Assembly (NCBI GenBank): GCA_024336345.1
Contig: JANFOG010000015.1
Location: forward strand, 434,001-498,000
Direction: 5' to 3'
Length of the DNA: 64,000 bases
Source of the DNA: Mariannaea sp. PMI_226
Taxonomy: Eukaryota > Ascomycota > Sordariomycetes > Hypocreales > Nectriaceae
Under the pieces are notes generated by a model, which saw only the letters and a list, made by a program, of their open reading frames with translations, did no database searches and had not been told where the DNA came from. Below are positions 1-11,607 of the stretch, piece by piece (within the stretch, counting starts at the first letter, position 1; each line of letters opens with the position of its first letter). The position numbers and the translations under genes were made by a program.

Positions 1-331
1 GACGGAGATATGCCCACTTGAAGGGTTGTGGTCATTCCCGCGGGTAGAAAAAAGCCCTTCCGCGGGATCAATTAGCTCTGCCCAAAACTACCCGCTGACT
101 GGGATAGCCCATCTATCCCACGGGACAGCACTTTTAGGGCGGCTTTCCATCCTCACTACGGGACGTTGGATCGCCGCTGGATGGGGCAAATCTTGCGGAA
201 ATGGGCATCGGAGGTAAGAATTAAATGTACGATTCAGGGGTTCTACGGATGTTTCGTCTAATAGAGGTCTTCATCGAAGATCTAGACAGCTGAGAGTTGA
301 CCTCAATAGTAAAGCTCTTTTTTCTGGTTGG
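1..331. other. intergenic left edge
   Basis: No convincing coding exon is visible. The stretch is notable only for two CCGCGG palindromes (annotated separately) and lies downstream of the minus-strand regulator, so the motifs may belong to the promoter of a gene beyond the left edge. Confidence 0.5.
37..66. promoter_or_regulatory. two CCGCGG palindromes, left edge
   Basis: Two copies of the core CCGCGG occur at 38-43 (within CCCGCGGG) and 60-65 (within TTCCGCGGGA), 16 bp apart. They resemble the TCCGCGGA octamer bound by Neurospora NIT4. The gene they would serve is outside the window, so the regulatory reading is inference. Confidence 0.35.
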
Positions 332-3169
332 CTACATTGACTCCCAGTCGACGACTTGGAAGCTATCTAGAGCTGAGCCATTAAACCCGAAAAGCAAATC
401 ATCAACAGAACTAGTTCCGACCATGGCGTCCATGCTGGGATTTTGCCAAGCGGCTACTGGAGCTGCATCATCATGGCTGGTGTTATTATTGTGGTCCCTA
501 GCCTGCGAAGGCATCACCGTTGCAGTACCGTACTGCATTGGCTGTCCAGTCTGAATTGAAGCAGCGTGTGATGCTGCCGCTGTTGTTGATGATGATAGTA
601 ATGAGTTGTCATGCTGCTGTAGTAACGGATTCAAGGGCTGAACCATGCCGTTTCTTTGGCCGTATTGTTCACCAACTTCACGGACAAAGCTCTGCATGAT
701 CTCATCAATATTGAGCCAGTTATCACTAGGGGAGCCAGCCGGCTGGCCATTGCTCTGCGGGCCGGAGGGCGGACGAGCATCAACCCCTTGAGCTGGGCCG
801 GATGATCCAACCGTTGGCATCGGCAAAGGTTCTGTCTCCTTGTCAACGTGAATCCGCAAGCCTTCCTCTCCTTCGTCAATGGAGACTCCAAGACGCTTCA
901 TCAGATTCCTGATGACAAGATTCGCCCTCCTGACTGCCCAGTTTGTCGCTTGGTTTTCACGAAAGACGGCAAGACAGGTCTCAAGACTACGATGTTCTTT
1001 GGATGCATGTTCACGCTTGGCTGCGATGCGTGTATGGATTGTTGCCGCCACGTATGTGGCGTACGAGATTAAATATGGAGCCCGTCGGACCGAAAAGGCT
1101 CGGTCGTATGCCCGGAGAAGAAAGACAATATTAGAAGCTGCTGAGGCACACTCGATGAATGAGTTGACTGAGATGGAGCGCGACATGTTGTGGAGGTGAC
1201 CGTCTGCGACAAAAGGTCGGTGGAGAAGTATAATTAGTACGTAGTACATTGCACTGGGGAGAGGCTCTTATGTTAGCTGGGTAAAACACTTTTCGTGACC
1301 TTTCTGGGCTTGATGGGAGGGGACCCTACTGTAAGCTCAGGACGTGAGGAGGAGGACATGGAGTTTGATTACCCCGGGTAGTGTTCATGGCCAGGTGTGG
1401 AGGCAATGCATCACTCCAAGTGGTAAGCTTTGAGTGGAGGCTCTGAAGCATCTTGGATAGATCTGATAGGCTCCCATTAAAAATGCGTTCAGTATATATG
1501 CTGCTGAGGATGTCGCTCATCACTACCGACAACTTGCACAGCTGAGTAAAAGTCGAGACACTATAGGCTGCTGAGCCTGGATAGGGGTTGGGCTGGGTCG
1601 TGTAAGCAAACGGCTCCCAGTACTCAAATTCTTCAAAGGTGTCGAAGAATTTGATTGGAACCAAGGCATCCAACTCCCTTAGGGTCGCTGGACGCCCCTG
1701 ATAGAGGCTCTGGATCTTGTCGACGACTAGCAAAAAATAGAGTCGGATAAAAACACGTTAGCCGGGCTGGTTCGTTCTTGAGTGATGATTGAAGTTGAAT
1801 GATTTTGGTTAGGGAATATATACCAAAAGCTCCCCAAAACACTCGCCGTCTGATCTCGACGTCTTCGTCTGATAACTTCTTTGTGCTTGTCCTGTCAGTA
1901 ACATCAACGTGAATTCCCAGGTCAATAATCATTCGAAATGCTAAGCCAGAGTAGAGCCAAGCGGCGTTCCGCTCATCGCCCAACGCGAAGAGGGAATTCG
2001 TCATGACCAGCAATGCCTGGATTGTAGTGATATCACTGCGGTCCAGAGAGCCCCCGAGCAGCTCGCGAACTCTCTGCCGAAACATCCAACCGGCAGTCCG
2101 GGGATCATTGGGATCTTTTCGGACCTCGAGACGCGGGCTGAACTTTGCAGAGCCAAAGTAGATGGCGTTGAGTAGGAGCTTGCTGAAATACGGGCCGTTG
2201 CACGCCATGTCCCGCATGAAGGCTGGCCGGTACGTAATAAGAAACGAGTGATGCTGCCGATTCCAGTGGAGCGACAAAAGATGCATTCCGAGGTCGGGGT
2301 CAACCGTGTCGAAATCTAGTTTACCCGAGCGGAGGTTGAGTTCCTCGAGCTGACCTAGATTCGAGAGAATGTCAGCATGCTTGCGCTCTACATACGAAAA
2401 GGCCCGTCAATCTCAATTGTTATTTAGGGGTGCCCACTTACGCTGTTTCGCTGCTTCCGCTACGAGGCCCTTCTCAACCCACTCATCTGGCATGCGCGGC
2501 CGTAATTCTCCAGGTTGCCGTTCAGGCACGTTTTCGTCAAACAATGCGCTGGTCCGGCCGTGATAACTTGAGGTGCCGTTGGAGGAGACCACCAGACGGG
2601 AGATGCTTGGGGATGATACTACCAAGTCATCGCGACCCCGTGGACTGGGCGATTGCCGGTCCTGTTGATGTGGCGCGGAAGAAGCGTTCGTCAAACAGAC
2701 AGGGTCTCGTTCCCCATGTCTCTGTCCGGCTGGGGGTGAAGTGGCAGACGGTCCGTCATTACGTGGGACGTGGGATATCGGTCTCCTCTGATAAGTGGCT
2801 TTGGAGCGGCGGGACGACTGAGTGCGCGGCCTCCCTTGCAATGGCAGTCGGGACGACTCGTTGAGCGGTTCGTATATGCAGTCCTTGCCGTAAGTCTTGC
2901 AGTTTGCGCACACGGGTTGTTCATTATTGCACTTGATCTGGTTGGTGTTGGATTAGCTCAAAACCTCGCAAGCGAACCACTCTCTAACAAGTACTAGTTC
3001 ACATGTTCCTAGCTGCAGGAGGGGCGAAAATACGAGAAGAGAAAAGAAAAGAAAAGAAGAGACGGGTTAAGACAGCACAACTCACCTTGCGCTTGCGGCA
3101 GAAGATGCAGGCTTCCACGGCCCGCTTCCTGGGAGTTCCGGACGCAGTTGGCGGGATTGACACATCCAT
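332..3169 (-). CDS. Zn2Cys6 transcription factor, NIT4/NirA-like family
   Basis: Nuclear pathway-type regulator. Five exons give 820 residues: 3169-3086, 2937-2442, 2387-1824, 1726-1330 and 1253-332 (phases close exactly). Intron 1 splits the binuclear zinc cluster: residues 21-28 read CIFCRKRK, and exon 2 continues IKCNNEQPVCANCKTYGKDC, giving the complete C-x2-C-x6-C-x6-C-x2-C-x6-C pattern. A basic, Ser/Pro-rich linker follows, then the fungal_trans (PF04082) middle homology region with HLLSLHWNRQHHSFLITYRP, GPYFSKLLLNAIYFGSAKFS, FRMIIDLGIHVD and VFWGAF. This arrangement resembles NIT4/NirA relatives. The C-terminus after about residue 640 is Gln/Ser/Asn-rich, as in activation domains. It is divergent to the tricarboxylate carrier at 3711, and its upstream region carries CCGCGG sites, which suggests autoregulation. 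The specific pathway is not known; it need not be nitrate. Confidence 0.88.
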
Positions 3170-3322
3170 GTTTACTTCTCTCTGTCCTATCCCGAATGCA
3201 GCATTCTTGCCGTGGTAAACGGGGGCGCCGTATGGGATGTGATGGATAGGTTTGTGAGGTGGAAGAACTGGGTGTGGTTCTTCCCGTCGGGCGGGTGGGA
3301 GAACATTTACCCAGTTTGCCCC

Positions 3323-3368
3323 CCGCGGCTTCCGTGGGTAGCAAATAGGGTAGTTGGAGATCCCGCGG
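3323..3368. promoter_or_regulatory. CCGCGG sites in the divergent promoter
   Basis: CCGCGG occurs at 3323-3328 and 3363-3368, with a CCGTGG variant at 3332-3337 that fits the NirA-type CTCCGHGG core. The sites lie 154-199 bp upstream of the regulator ATG and about 350 bp upstream of the carrier ATG, so they could serve both divergent genes. Binding is inferred from the family preference only. Confidence 0.45.
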
Positions 3369-3710
3369 CAAGCGTGGTTCGTCCCGCTCGGAGGGAAGGG
3401 CGGAAGAGCGATAAAGCTCCGTTGGGTCTGTATGTGTCACAACATCTCGCTGGGCGGACTGATCGCTGAAAAATTAATTTTAGTACTAATTTTGGCAGTG
3501 ATATCATGTATAGATTCTAAAATTTAAAGTCGAAGGTAGGGCATTTATTTGCTGGATGAGTGAGGCTTGGTAGATAGTTGCGAAAACTACACGCCAATCG
3601 CTATTAGAAGATTATACCCCTTCACCAAGTCGTACACCAGATTTGATAGACGACCTTCCTTTCCTCCTCGGTCGCTCTGCTATTCCTCTCAAATTTGATA
3701 TTCGCTGCTC

Positions 3711-4876
3711 ATGATGGCAACTCTTGCCTCCCCGTCCTCTAGCTGTGAACCCACCACGCGCATCGTAGATGCCGGGTCAGCTGTGAAGAAAGCCCACTAC
3801 TCTCCCGTCGTCTCTCTAATAGCTGGTGGAGTGGCCGGCGCAGTTGAGGCAACAGCAACGGTATGTCTCATGCTTATAGACAGGAGTGATTTTGTTTTAC
3901 GGGAGGGTGAGTGAAGTTGACATTTGCCGTCCTAGTACCCTTTCGAGTATGCCAAAACCAGACTTCAGCTGGAGCGAAAGACAGTGGGTTCATCCGCGAA
4001 CCCTCTCACAATGCTTCTGCATACCACTAGGAACGATGGGTTTCGTTCGATATACACCGGTTGTTCAACGTTGATTTTGGTTAGTGAAGCGACTGAATCT
4101 CGTCGTATCTGGACTGAGATTGCCATGTTTAGAATTCCTGTCTGACTGCTGACTTCTACTCTTACCAGGGCACAACGTTCAAAGCAGCGGTGCGATTTTT
4201 GTCCTTTGACTCCATCAGAAACACACTGGCAGATGAAACGGGTCGCTTGACCCCCGGCAGAGGAATTCTTGCTGGCATGATAGCAGGATGTGCAGAGAGC
4301 GTTGTAGCGGTAACTCCCACAGAACGTATAAAGACGGCACTGTAGGCATTCCCCCTTACCCTCACTTCCCCAGAAGCGAAAGCTTCCAATTTAGTACCGC
4401 AATTGACTCCTGGTGGAAGAATCGACGATGCAAACTCTGCCGTCAGACGATATCATGGAGGCATACACGCTACCCGCACAATTATTCGAGAAGCGGGCAT
4501 CTCGGAAATATACCGTGGGCTGGTATCAACTACACTGAAGCAGTCAGCAACGTCTGCAGCCCGCATGGGCTCATATAATGTCTTGAAAGATCTTTGTGAA
4601 CAGAGCAACATCCCCAGAAATAGTGCCGTGACTTTTGCCACAGGTGCTGTTGCGGGCGTCATAACGGTGTACGTTACTCAGCCTTTTGACACGATCAAGA
4701 CAAAGTCACAGAGTGCACGAGGAGCAAGTACGATAGAAGCTTGTAGGATGGTATTTTCTGAGAGTGGAATTCGCGGGTTCTGGAGAGGGAGCAGCATGAG
4801 ACTGGCTCGACTCGTGTTCAGTGGCGGCATCGTCTTCACTGTTTATGAGAAGGTTGCCTTATTCTTGACGAGGTAG
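3711..4876 (+). CDS. mitochondrial tricarboxylate (citrate) carrier
   Basis: Inner mitochondrial membrane exchanger of the SLC25 family, nearest in character to the citrate/tricarboxylate (CTP) branch. Four exons, 3711-3860, 3936-4079, 4169-4341 and 4420-4876, encode 307 residues, the normal size for the family. Each of the three carrier repeats has its P-x-[DE]-x-x-[KR] signature: YPFEYAKTR at the start of exon 2, TPTERIKT across exon 3, and QPFDTIKTK in exon 4. The second repeat is followed by ALIDDA, typical of citrate carriers. The second and third introns were placed to restore GTTFKAAVRF and KTALIDDAN. It is divergent to the Zn2Cys6 regulator and next to an MFS permease, suggesting a shared organic- or sugar-acid function. 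A decayed relative lies at 8.6-9.0 kb. Substrate is inferred from family resemblance. Confidence 0.88.
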
Positions 4877-5430
4877 TACACTAACAACTGAATGTTTTTA
4901 TCCTCGAGACTATACAGAATAGAAATAAAAAACTGAGAGAATATAAAGCGTCCGACTCGACGTGATGAAGATTTCTCAAGCCTTCAAATTTACTGTCATA
5001 AATTTATACTCAAGTTTCCATTTATTATCAAGATCGCTGGGTCCTTTTAATAGTTATTTACGAGTTGTCTCAAACTTCCTTTCTAGGATAGGGTGAGATG
5101 GCTTACTACAGGCTGATAAGGTAGATATCAGGACTATTTATTTAATTGAGTAGGACAAAAGTTATAACGGCTATAAAAGAGTCATTGTTACAAACCATGT
5201 TTCCACCCATAGAGATAATAGCTAGCAGTGCCCTCACCGTCACGACCAAGATTTTCTTAGGCCATTGGGCGCCTGCTTGATTACATATGACACGAAAATT
5301 ACACATACTAGTGATACCCAGAGCGATTATAGCAAACTGACCAGAAATATTACAAATGCAAAAAGTATCATAATATAGTATTATAGTCTCAAACTCATTT
5401 CTCTCGATGGATGGAACGTTGTCTTGTAAG
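4877..5430. other. AT-rich intergenic region between convergent genes
   Basis: About 550 bp between the convergent carrier and permease genes. It is AT-rich with short A/T runs and presumably holds both 3' ends. No exon, RNA gene or clear repeat was recognised. Confidence 0.5.
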
Positions 5431-7282
5431 TTATTTCTCGACGTGTGTCATCTCACCCTTCTCCTCATCTGCTATAACGTCCTTGCCATCATAGTAGAAG
5501 TGATCTACTGGTGGCATGCCGAAAAGCTCATCCATATCTTCCAGGCTGACATTCTTCGTCTCAGGCACGCAGAAAAACACCCACGGGACAGCGACTGTCA
5601 TGAATGCAGCGAATAAAAAGTAGGTGCCGTAACCGATATTGGTAATCATGTATGGCACGCTCCGTGCGATGACAAAGTTCATGATCCAGTGGATTGCCAC
5701 GCAGAGCGAGATGCACGGCGACCGAATACGGAGCGGGAATATCTCCGAGGCATAAATCCAAGGGATGCCGGCCCAGGAGAAGCACCAACCAATGGCGTAT
5801 ACGTATATCATGACTACCGCTGCGTAGCCACCAGGGGCGATGTGCGTTGGCCCACTGGCTGGGGGAGCCGCGATTTTGATATATGCTCCGATGAACCACA
5901 TTGAAAACCCCTTTGTGAGAAGATTTGTTAGACACAAGAACGCATTATATCATGTATGGTGTTGGAAAAGAAAAGAGAAAACCCTTACCATGACTCCGCT
6001 TCCTGCCATAAGCGTCTTCGTTCGGCCAAAGCGGTCGACGACGAACAACATAGAGATTATGATTGCCACAAACCGAACAACACCGTATATCCCAGTGGCG
6101 AACAACCCAGTGTTGGTTCCCGTCAGTCCGATACTTCTGAAGATGGCGGGAGAGTAGTAGTTGATGGCGTTCGAGCCAGCCATCTGCATAAAGATGAACA
6201 TCAGGGCACCAATCCCCAGGCGTCTCCTGTTTCCTGCCTTTGCCATTTCCTTCACGATGGACTTAAACCCGTTGCCTTCGGCTATTGCTTCTTCATGCTC
6301 TAGCTGTTGAAAAATACTGTGAGCTTCTTCGAGAAGGTATGGGTGATCAGCCGGAAGGTTTCGGAGCTTCTGCAACACTGCAGAACAGGCTTCTCTGCCC
6401 TTTTTCCTAGCAAGCCATCTGCACTGTTGTTAGTATTTTTTTTTTTTTGATTGGTTAAGCTGCCAATGAAATAAATCGGCTTTTCTCATACGTAGGGACC
6501 GTCAATTACTTACCTAGGCGACTCTGGAATAAACATGATCCCAACCATCAATAGACCTCCCGGGATCAATTGGACGGCAAAACTAACCATCCACTGGGTG
6601 GAGGTCGGCGGCAGATTGTTTGCAAGGCCGTAATTGATCCAGAACCCAATCAAAGTGCCCAGTGACACTCCAATTTCATAGATACCGACAAGCCGGCCTC
6701 GGATATGGGGCGGAGATGCTTCTGCGACATACAAGGGGACAATCATGCTTGCAGCACCGACGCCAATGCCGCCGATTCCTCTTCCCACAAGCATAAGAGC
6801 TTCGGATCCCCGTGACCCGGTCTGTATGGCCGACCCCACGTTGAAGAAGACAGCCGTGGCAAAGAGAGTGATGAGTCTCCCCCATCGGTCGCTAATCGGT
6901 CCAGCTGCAAGAGCTCCAAGAATACAGCCAGCTTGCAAGAGTGAAACGACATTGGCGGCAAAAGCAGACTTTTCAGATGCGGACGCATGGATAAGTCCAA
7001 AATCCCTGTTAGTTGTGAAGAATTGATCAGCCGGCAATGTCATTTATTTCTTTTTTTTTTTCTCCTTTTTTCTATAGAAGAAGTCCACGTTGGTAGGTGA
7101 AGGAAGGGCTCTACTTACTCCTTGAAAGATGGAAGCTCAAGCGCTGTTCCAATAAACCCCAAGTCATACCCGAACAATACTGCACCGATGCTGCTGATCA
7201 AGGCGAGGACATAAACGCGATAGTTGTAGACCTCTTTGGGGGCCGGGATGCCGAGGTCTACATTCTGTCGTGAGGCTCGCAT
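5431..7282 (-). CDS. MFS sugar-porter, quinate/sugar permease-like
   Basis: Plasma-membrane proton symporter of the sugar porter family. Four exons, 7282-7119, 7005-6514, 6418-5989 and 5910-5431, give 521 residues. Family signatures are all present: GYDLGFIGTALELPSF after the first helix, DRWGR in the loop between TM2 and TM3, PESPRWLARK before the large central loop, NAINYYSPAIF in TM7, DRFGRTKTL, and PETKNVSLEDMDELF at the end of TM12. The opening PKEVYNYRVYVLA and the overall length recall fungal quinate permeases (QutD/QA-Y type), but hexose or sugar-acid substrates are equally possible. Three CCGCGG sites lie 312-388 bp upstream of the ATG, matching the sites in front of the neighbouring regulator, so co-regulation is plausible. 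Confidence 0.85.
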
Positions 7283-7593
7283 GGTGTTCAGCTTGAACAG
7301 GAATACCTTTTAAAACGCTGATGTTGATTATGCTTCTCAATGATCTGAGAGCTTGCCAAGCAGAAGAGATTCAAGAACATCCAGGAGGTCTCAGAATATA
7401 TATATCCCCCCGCATCTCCTTGGGGGCCCCGGACGACGATGCACCTCACACTTTGTGGGGAGACGGGGTTGAAGATGGGGAAATGGAGAAGTGGCAAGGT
7501 AGAGCGAAATACCGGGATCCTTAGTGTCGGGCACTTTACTACAGTCGATGACATTGTGCCGGGTAGTAAAACTTCTCGTTGAGAAAATAGTTC

Positions 7594-7670
7594 CCGCGGA
7601 TGTGGCGATTTTCACTCCCGCGGGAAGCTCGCCCTCTTCTCTATTGTCCCGTTTATGATAGTTTCCGCGG
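7594..7670. promoter_or_regulatory. CCGCGG triplet upstream of the permease
   Basis: CCGCGG cores lie at 7594-7599 (CCCGCGGA), 7618-7623 (inside CCCGCGGG) and 7665-7670 (TCCGCGGG), within 80 bp and on the promoter side of the minus-strand permease. This is the densest group in the window and its flanks match the 37-66 and 3323-3368 copies. Inferred binding site for a NIT4/NirA-type factor. Confidence 0.45.
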
Positions 7671-8639
7671 GTACACCTCAGATGGCTCCTTGGATGTACC
7701 CATAAAAGTATAGTCTAGCTAGTCTATGCCCGACATGGTTATCTCGAGAGTAAAGTGTACCAAAATCATGTCAACAAACCAGAACATTACAACTTATTAA
7801 CAGGGCTTATAAAGAAACACATGGAAAATTGCAATTAATAAAAGTGATGTAATTTACGATTGATAAAAAAGGGTGCGATGCAATTTGTTGTTGTATCATG
7901 ACGAGATGGGGTTTGTTGGACTTGATCATGACACGGAATTATGTTGAGATTTGCTTCGGTTCATAGTCTGTCTGTCAGCCCCATGGCGCTAATAAGACCA
8001 TCAAAATGCCTATCTTCTTTTCAATGGGAGTGTTGTTATTAGTTTTGAGCCATGCCAGCAACTCAAGAAAAGGTCGATGAATAAACAACACTTTGACTGC
8101 CAATACCTCGTCCATAGTGCAACATGGCCTGACAGATAGAGAAAAGAAGATCTTTGTAACTTCATTGACGTATTGAGCAGGAATTTTCAAACCTTATTAT
8201 TAGGATAGTTAATATAGGGTCTAATCGATTCTTGAGGGATAAATTAGGTCGCAATAGGTTGATATTGCTTAGATGATGAAAACATTATCCTAGCTAATCA
8301 ACATAGAAGTAGCTACCTGAATTTTATATCTAGAAGTGTGCAAATAGATTGTGTTAATAAATGGCATATCTAAAGCTCCGTAATTAAGTACACTACTTTA
8401 TGGTCACGACTGTGGTCATACTACTTCGGTGGCTGGTCTCGGCGTTTCGCAGCAGTACGTACAGAATCCATTCACCATAGACAAACTAGCGCAACGAACT
8501 CGGGAGATGCCAACTTGATTTCAGGTTTCAGCGACGGCGCAGAAGAGGGAATTGGTGCAGGCTTTGGCGTCGGCGTTGCTACTTACACAGCAGCAGGTTT
8601 GCGTTCGCTCATATATCGTCGATGTGCGTTGCCGCCCGC
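7671..8639. other. AT-rich gene-free region
   Basis: Mostly AT-rich sequence with short direct repeats and no open exon supported by codon pattern. The stretch 8515-8640 is richer in G+C and may be the 5' part of the decayed carrier copy that follows. Confidence 0.4.
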
Positions 8640-8965
8640 GTGGGTCTCCTTCATGTGTGCTACACGCTCTAATAGACAGGCGGCTAGCTAATTTCCTTAG
8701 GGAATGCTGGCCGTCAGGTCATTATCGTGCGGGGCGCAAGCCCTCCACGCAGGCTCGCCTCCGTAGCTTGGGAGTGTCGAGCGGTGTGCTGAAAGAAGTT
8801 TGCAAATACAGCAATATCCCGACAAATAGAGCTGCGGATTTGGCAGACGGTATTGTTGTAGCAGGCGTCAGCCGTTTGCGGGCGATCATGCCGGTGTACG
8901 GTACTCGGCACTTGGCATGATGAAGATAAAATCAGAGTACGCCGGAGCAAGTACTATGCATGGAG
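8640..8965 (+). pseudogene. decayed mitochondrial tricarboxylate-carrier copy
   Basis: Translation in the frame of 8552-8920 gives a stretch that aligns with the third-repeat half of the intact carrier at 3711: it has a VLKEVCKYSNIP segment where the intact protein has VLKDLCEQSNIP, followed by a degraded counterpart of the FATGAVAGVITVYVTQPFDT segment. After a stop at 8918-8920, a KIKSEYAGAST segment around 8930-8955 parallels TIKTKSQSARGAST. An upstream HALID around 8665 parallels TALID. The P-x-[DE]-x-x-[KR] signature and most of repeats 1 and 2 are gone. It cannot make a functional carrier. Confidence 0.6.
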
Positions 8966-10266
8966 GACGGTTTTCATCAAAGCTTTCATAACCGGTGTGT
9001 TTGAGTAACTCGCCCAGTAAGGAGTACTTATTACAGAGCCATCTCTCGCTTTGCTGTTTAGCATCCTTCACCTATTACGGACTTTGCAGCTCTCTACTCC
9101 ACTGTATGAAGAAGGTGTTCTTGGTGATTTCGAGCTCTATTTTATCCAACTTAATGCCAGTGCAATAAAGGCCAAAATATTATCAACAAGTATGGAGATA
9201 CTAATGCTCTGTTAGCTATCGCAAAGAAGTGATGGTATCTAATCCAGAACAACACTTACTTCTTGGGTTTTGATATGCAAACCAGTATCAAGATACAGAC
9301 CCCGATAAGTACAATACTAGATTGCAGCCCCACCTTTCTACGAATTGAGAGACTGTCTGCAAAATAGAAAAAACATTCAACCAGAAAAGTCAAGGCTTGG
9401 AAGAAATACTCATGCACCACTTGTAGCGTTGCATGCTCGGTACCACTGGAGCTGAAGAGACATAAAAAGTCCACTAATAAACGCTAAGTACTGTATCACG
9501 CGTGCTAACATATGACTAGTTAAGGATATCACGCAATGCAACCAAGGTTCCAACCTCTAAAGCATTTTTGCGTTCAGCTCAAGACAGGAGTGATGGGCTT
9601 GCAGGCGATTATTAATTACACGAGTCATGGTGACAGGGTTATGGCAGTCTCATGGGTCGTTGTTGGCCGCCACCGGCTGGATGTGTGGGGTTGGCTTTTA
9701 CATTGTATGCTTTTATTTAGCTCCAACAATAATGCTGGACTCGCCATGATAGATGAAGTAGGAATCCGGATGGAATGCTTCAAAACTCCGACCGTTTGGG
9801 GAAACATCATCGAGGTTCAGGCCAGTTGCAGCATTACTAAGGATCTTATACACCAAGTAGACAAATATTAAAACCCAATGGCAACACAAACGGAAGAGGT
9901 GCAGCTCGAAACCAGAGGCTGATCTGGTTGGGACAGTAGTGACAAATCAAGCCCACAAAACCTGTACTTCAAACTGATGGAGCGGATTCACTCCGCAAAA
10001 TAAGTGACGGGGCTGCGTTTGACCAAACCAAGAACTGAAGTTCCCTGATGAAAACTGCACGTCGCCAGAAAGTGCCCATACATAGTAGTAAGCTGGCAAT
10101 TACGAGATTCCGTAGCCGGAAAATCCAGAGAGCTTTGGTCAGTCCTCCCGTACCTAAACATGCGATTCTAAAAAAAAAAAAGTAAAAGAGGCACAAGGTC
10201 CCCCTCCCGCTGAATCAACATTTGAACCTTTTCATCTTCCACTTGTTTACACTACCCGCAGTTAAG
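8966..10266. other. gene-poor region
   Basis: No complete gene was resolved. A minus-strand stretch at 9256-9360 encodes a Lys-ending tail with a strong hydrophobic segment preceded by a pyrimidine-rich CAG acceptor, so it could be the last exon of a lost or unrecognised membrane protein, but no matching upstream exon keeps the frame. Confidence 0.3.
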
Positions 10267-10801
10267 ATGAAGGTCGCTATTCTCTCAGGCCTGAGTGCCC
10301 TTATCGCATCAGCTGTTGCTGCTGATTGTACTGGACCCCAGAATTCAGGCATTTCAAGTTTTGGAGACGCGTACTGGGATGCCCGTAACAAGATGTGCGG
10401 AAACATTGACTGCGCTTACCAACAAGAGTGCACTACGCATGGTTCGAAGACAATAGCGACTATAGGTTTCAAAGGGACAGTCACTGCTTCCATTACTCGA
10501 AAGCACACTGGAGGCACGAAAGGGTTCTCAAATTGCTGGGTTCGAACCCCCCCCCCCTTCTCCTTCGGTTTCTACACCCTTAACTTCACTCCTCACGGAA
10601 TTCCCCAAATTCAAATCTGACTAACCGATCTTGATGATGATAGGATGCTACCGCGTAAGTTGTGAAGCGTTAGTAGAGTTCCGAATGTCTAACAATCACA
10701 GGGATATCATCAACCAATGCGTCTACAAAGAGCAGAGACTAAGCGGTGTTTGGACGTACAATGGTCAGCAATACATTGTGGACACCAAATACTCACTCTA
10801 A
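10267..10801 (+). CDS. small cysteine-containing secreted protein
   Basis: Predicted extracellular protein of 127 residues from three exons: 10267-10539, an 11-nt micro-exon 10644-10654, and 10702-10801. The ATG at 10267 was preferred over an upstream in-frame ATG-less extension because it begins a clean signal peptide, MKVAILSGLSALIASAVAA, followed by DC. Cysteines occur as spaced single residues (six after the signal peptide), including NCW and INQC around the exon joins; the C-terminus reads GVWTYNGQQYIVD. The pattern is that of small secreted, possibly effector-like proteins with an alternating Cys/Trp core; weak resemblance to Ecp2-like or killer-protein-like folds was considered but is not proven. 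A C-homopolymer at 10549-10559 lies inside intron 1. Function unknown. Confidence 0.6.
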
Positions 10802-11591
10802 GAATTTCGCCAGTCAGATACTAGCACAGCATGGGCAGGTTACGGAATGCGGTGGAATTTCTTGGCGTGGTCAAATTGCCAATTTTGAGGAGTTTACCAA
10901 GTCCAATAAAATCTGCTCCAGGGTTGATGCAAATATCTCTTGTTAGCGCCGATACTAAGAGCTTCTAGCATGCTCAAAAATGAATAATTGTGATACCTAG
11001 CCATGCACAGTAATGTAGTTGGCGAGCCGATTATCGTTGACAATCTTGTGGAGGGAGGGGGGGGGGGATTAGAACTCAATGGCACTATTCTCTAGGCACA
11101 AAAATATCGATGGGACGATATCGGTGATTATATTGATGTTACTTTCCACGGTTGACTTACACAACTTGGCATAGTATAAAACGAAAAAAAAAAAATCAGT
11201 AACTGAACAGGTCAAAAACGAACAGAATTGATGACGATTCCTAGCAGCACTATGTTAGAAGAGACCTTCTATGTGTATACTTCATCTCTAGCAGTGGTTG
11301 GGCGATTACTGCCTGCAGTGTCACCACTCATATGCACAAGGAAAATGCACATTCTAGTCTCGTGTGAGGGTACCGATTTTGGCAATTCCCTACAAATATT
11401 AGTGATAATTAAGAAAAGTCCATTGAACACGGACCTCGTGCCAATCGATATTTTTTTCTCTATCTTCAGACAGTGTTACTTTAACCTCTTGTCAGTCATG
11501 AAACATGTGTGTACGTATGTACTCATCAACATCCCGAGGACAAGCCCATATATAACCCCCGTTGGGGCAAAAGGACGTGCCGGGACGGGTT
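10802..11591. other. intergenic, low-complexity tracts
   Basis: Contains a G-run near 11058-11067 and an A-run near 11185-11196 but no supported gene. Confidence 0.4.
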
Positions 11592-11601
11592 AAAAAAAAA
11601 A
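11592..11601 (-). terminator. Pol III terminator of tRNA-Glu
   Basis: A run of ten A on the plus strand, that is T10 on the tRNA strand, begins six bases beyond the 3' end of the tRNA. This is the standard RNA polymerase III stop. Confidence 0.75.
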
Positions 11602-11607
11602 GGAATC

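Noticed and set aside
297..1199. Plus-strand open frames across the first 1.2 kb
   Set aside because: They are the opposite strand of the regulator's last exon, which has domain support and a closed five-exon model.
9256..9474. Minus-strand open frame ending in a hydrophobic tail
   Set aside because: The acceptor looks good, but no donor preserves the frame, and the upstream part lacks coding character.
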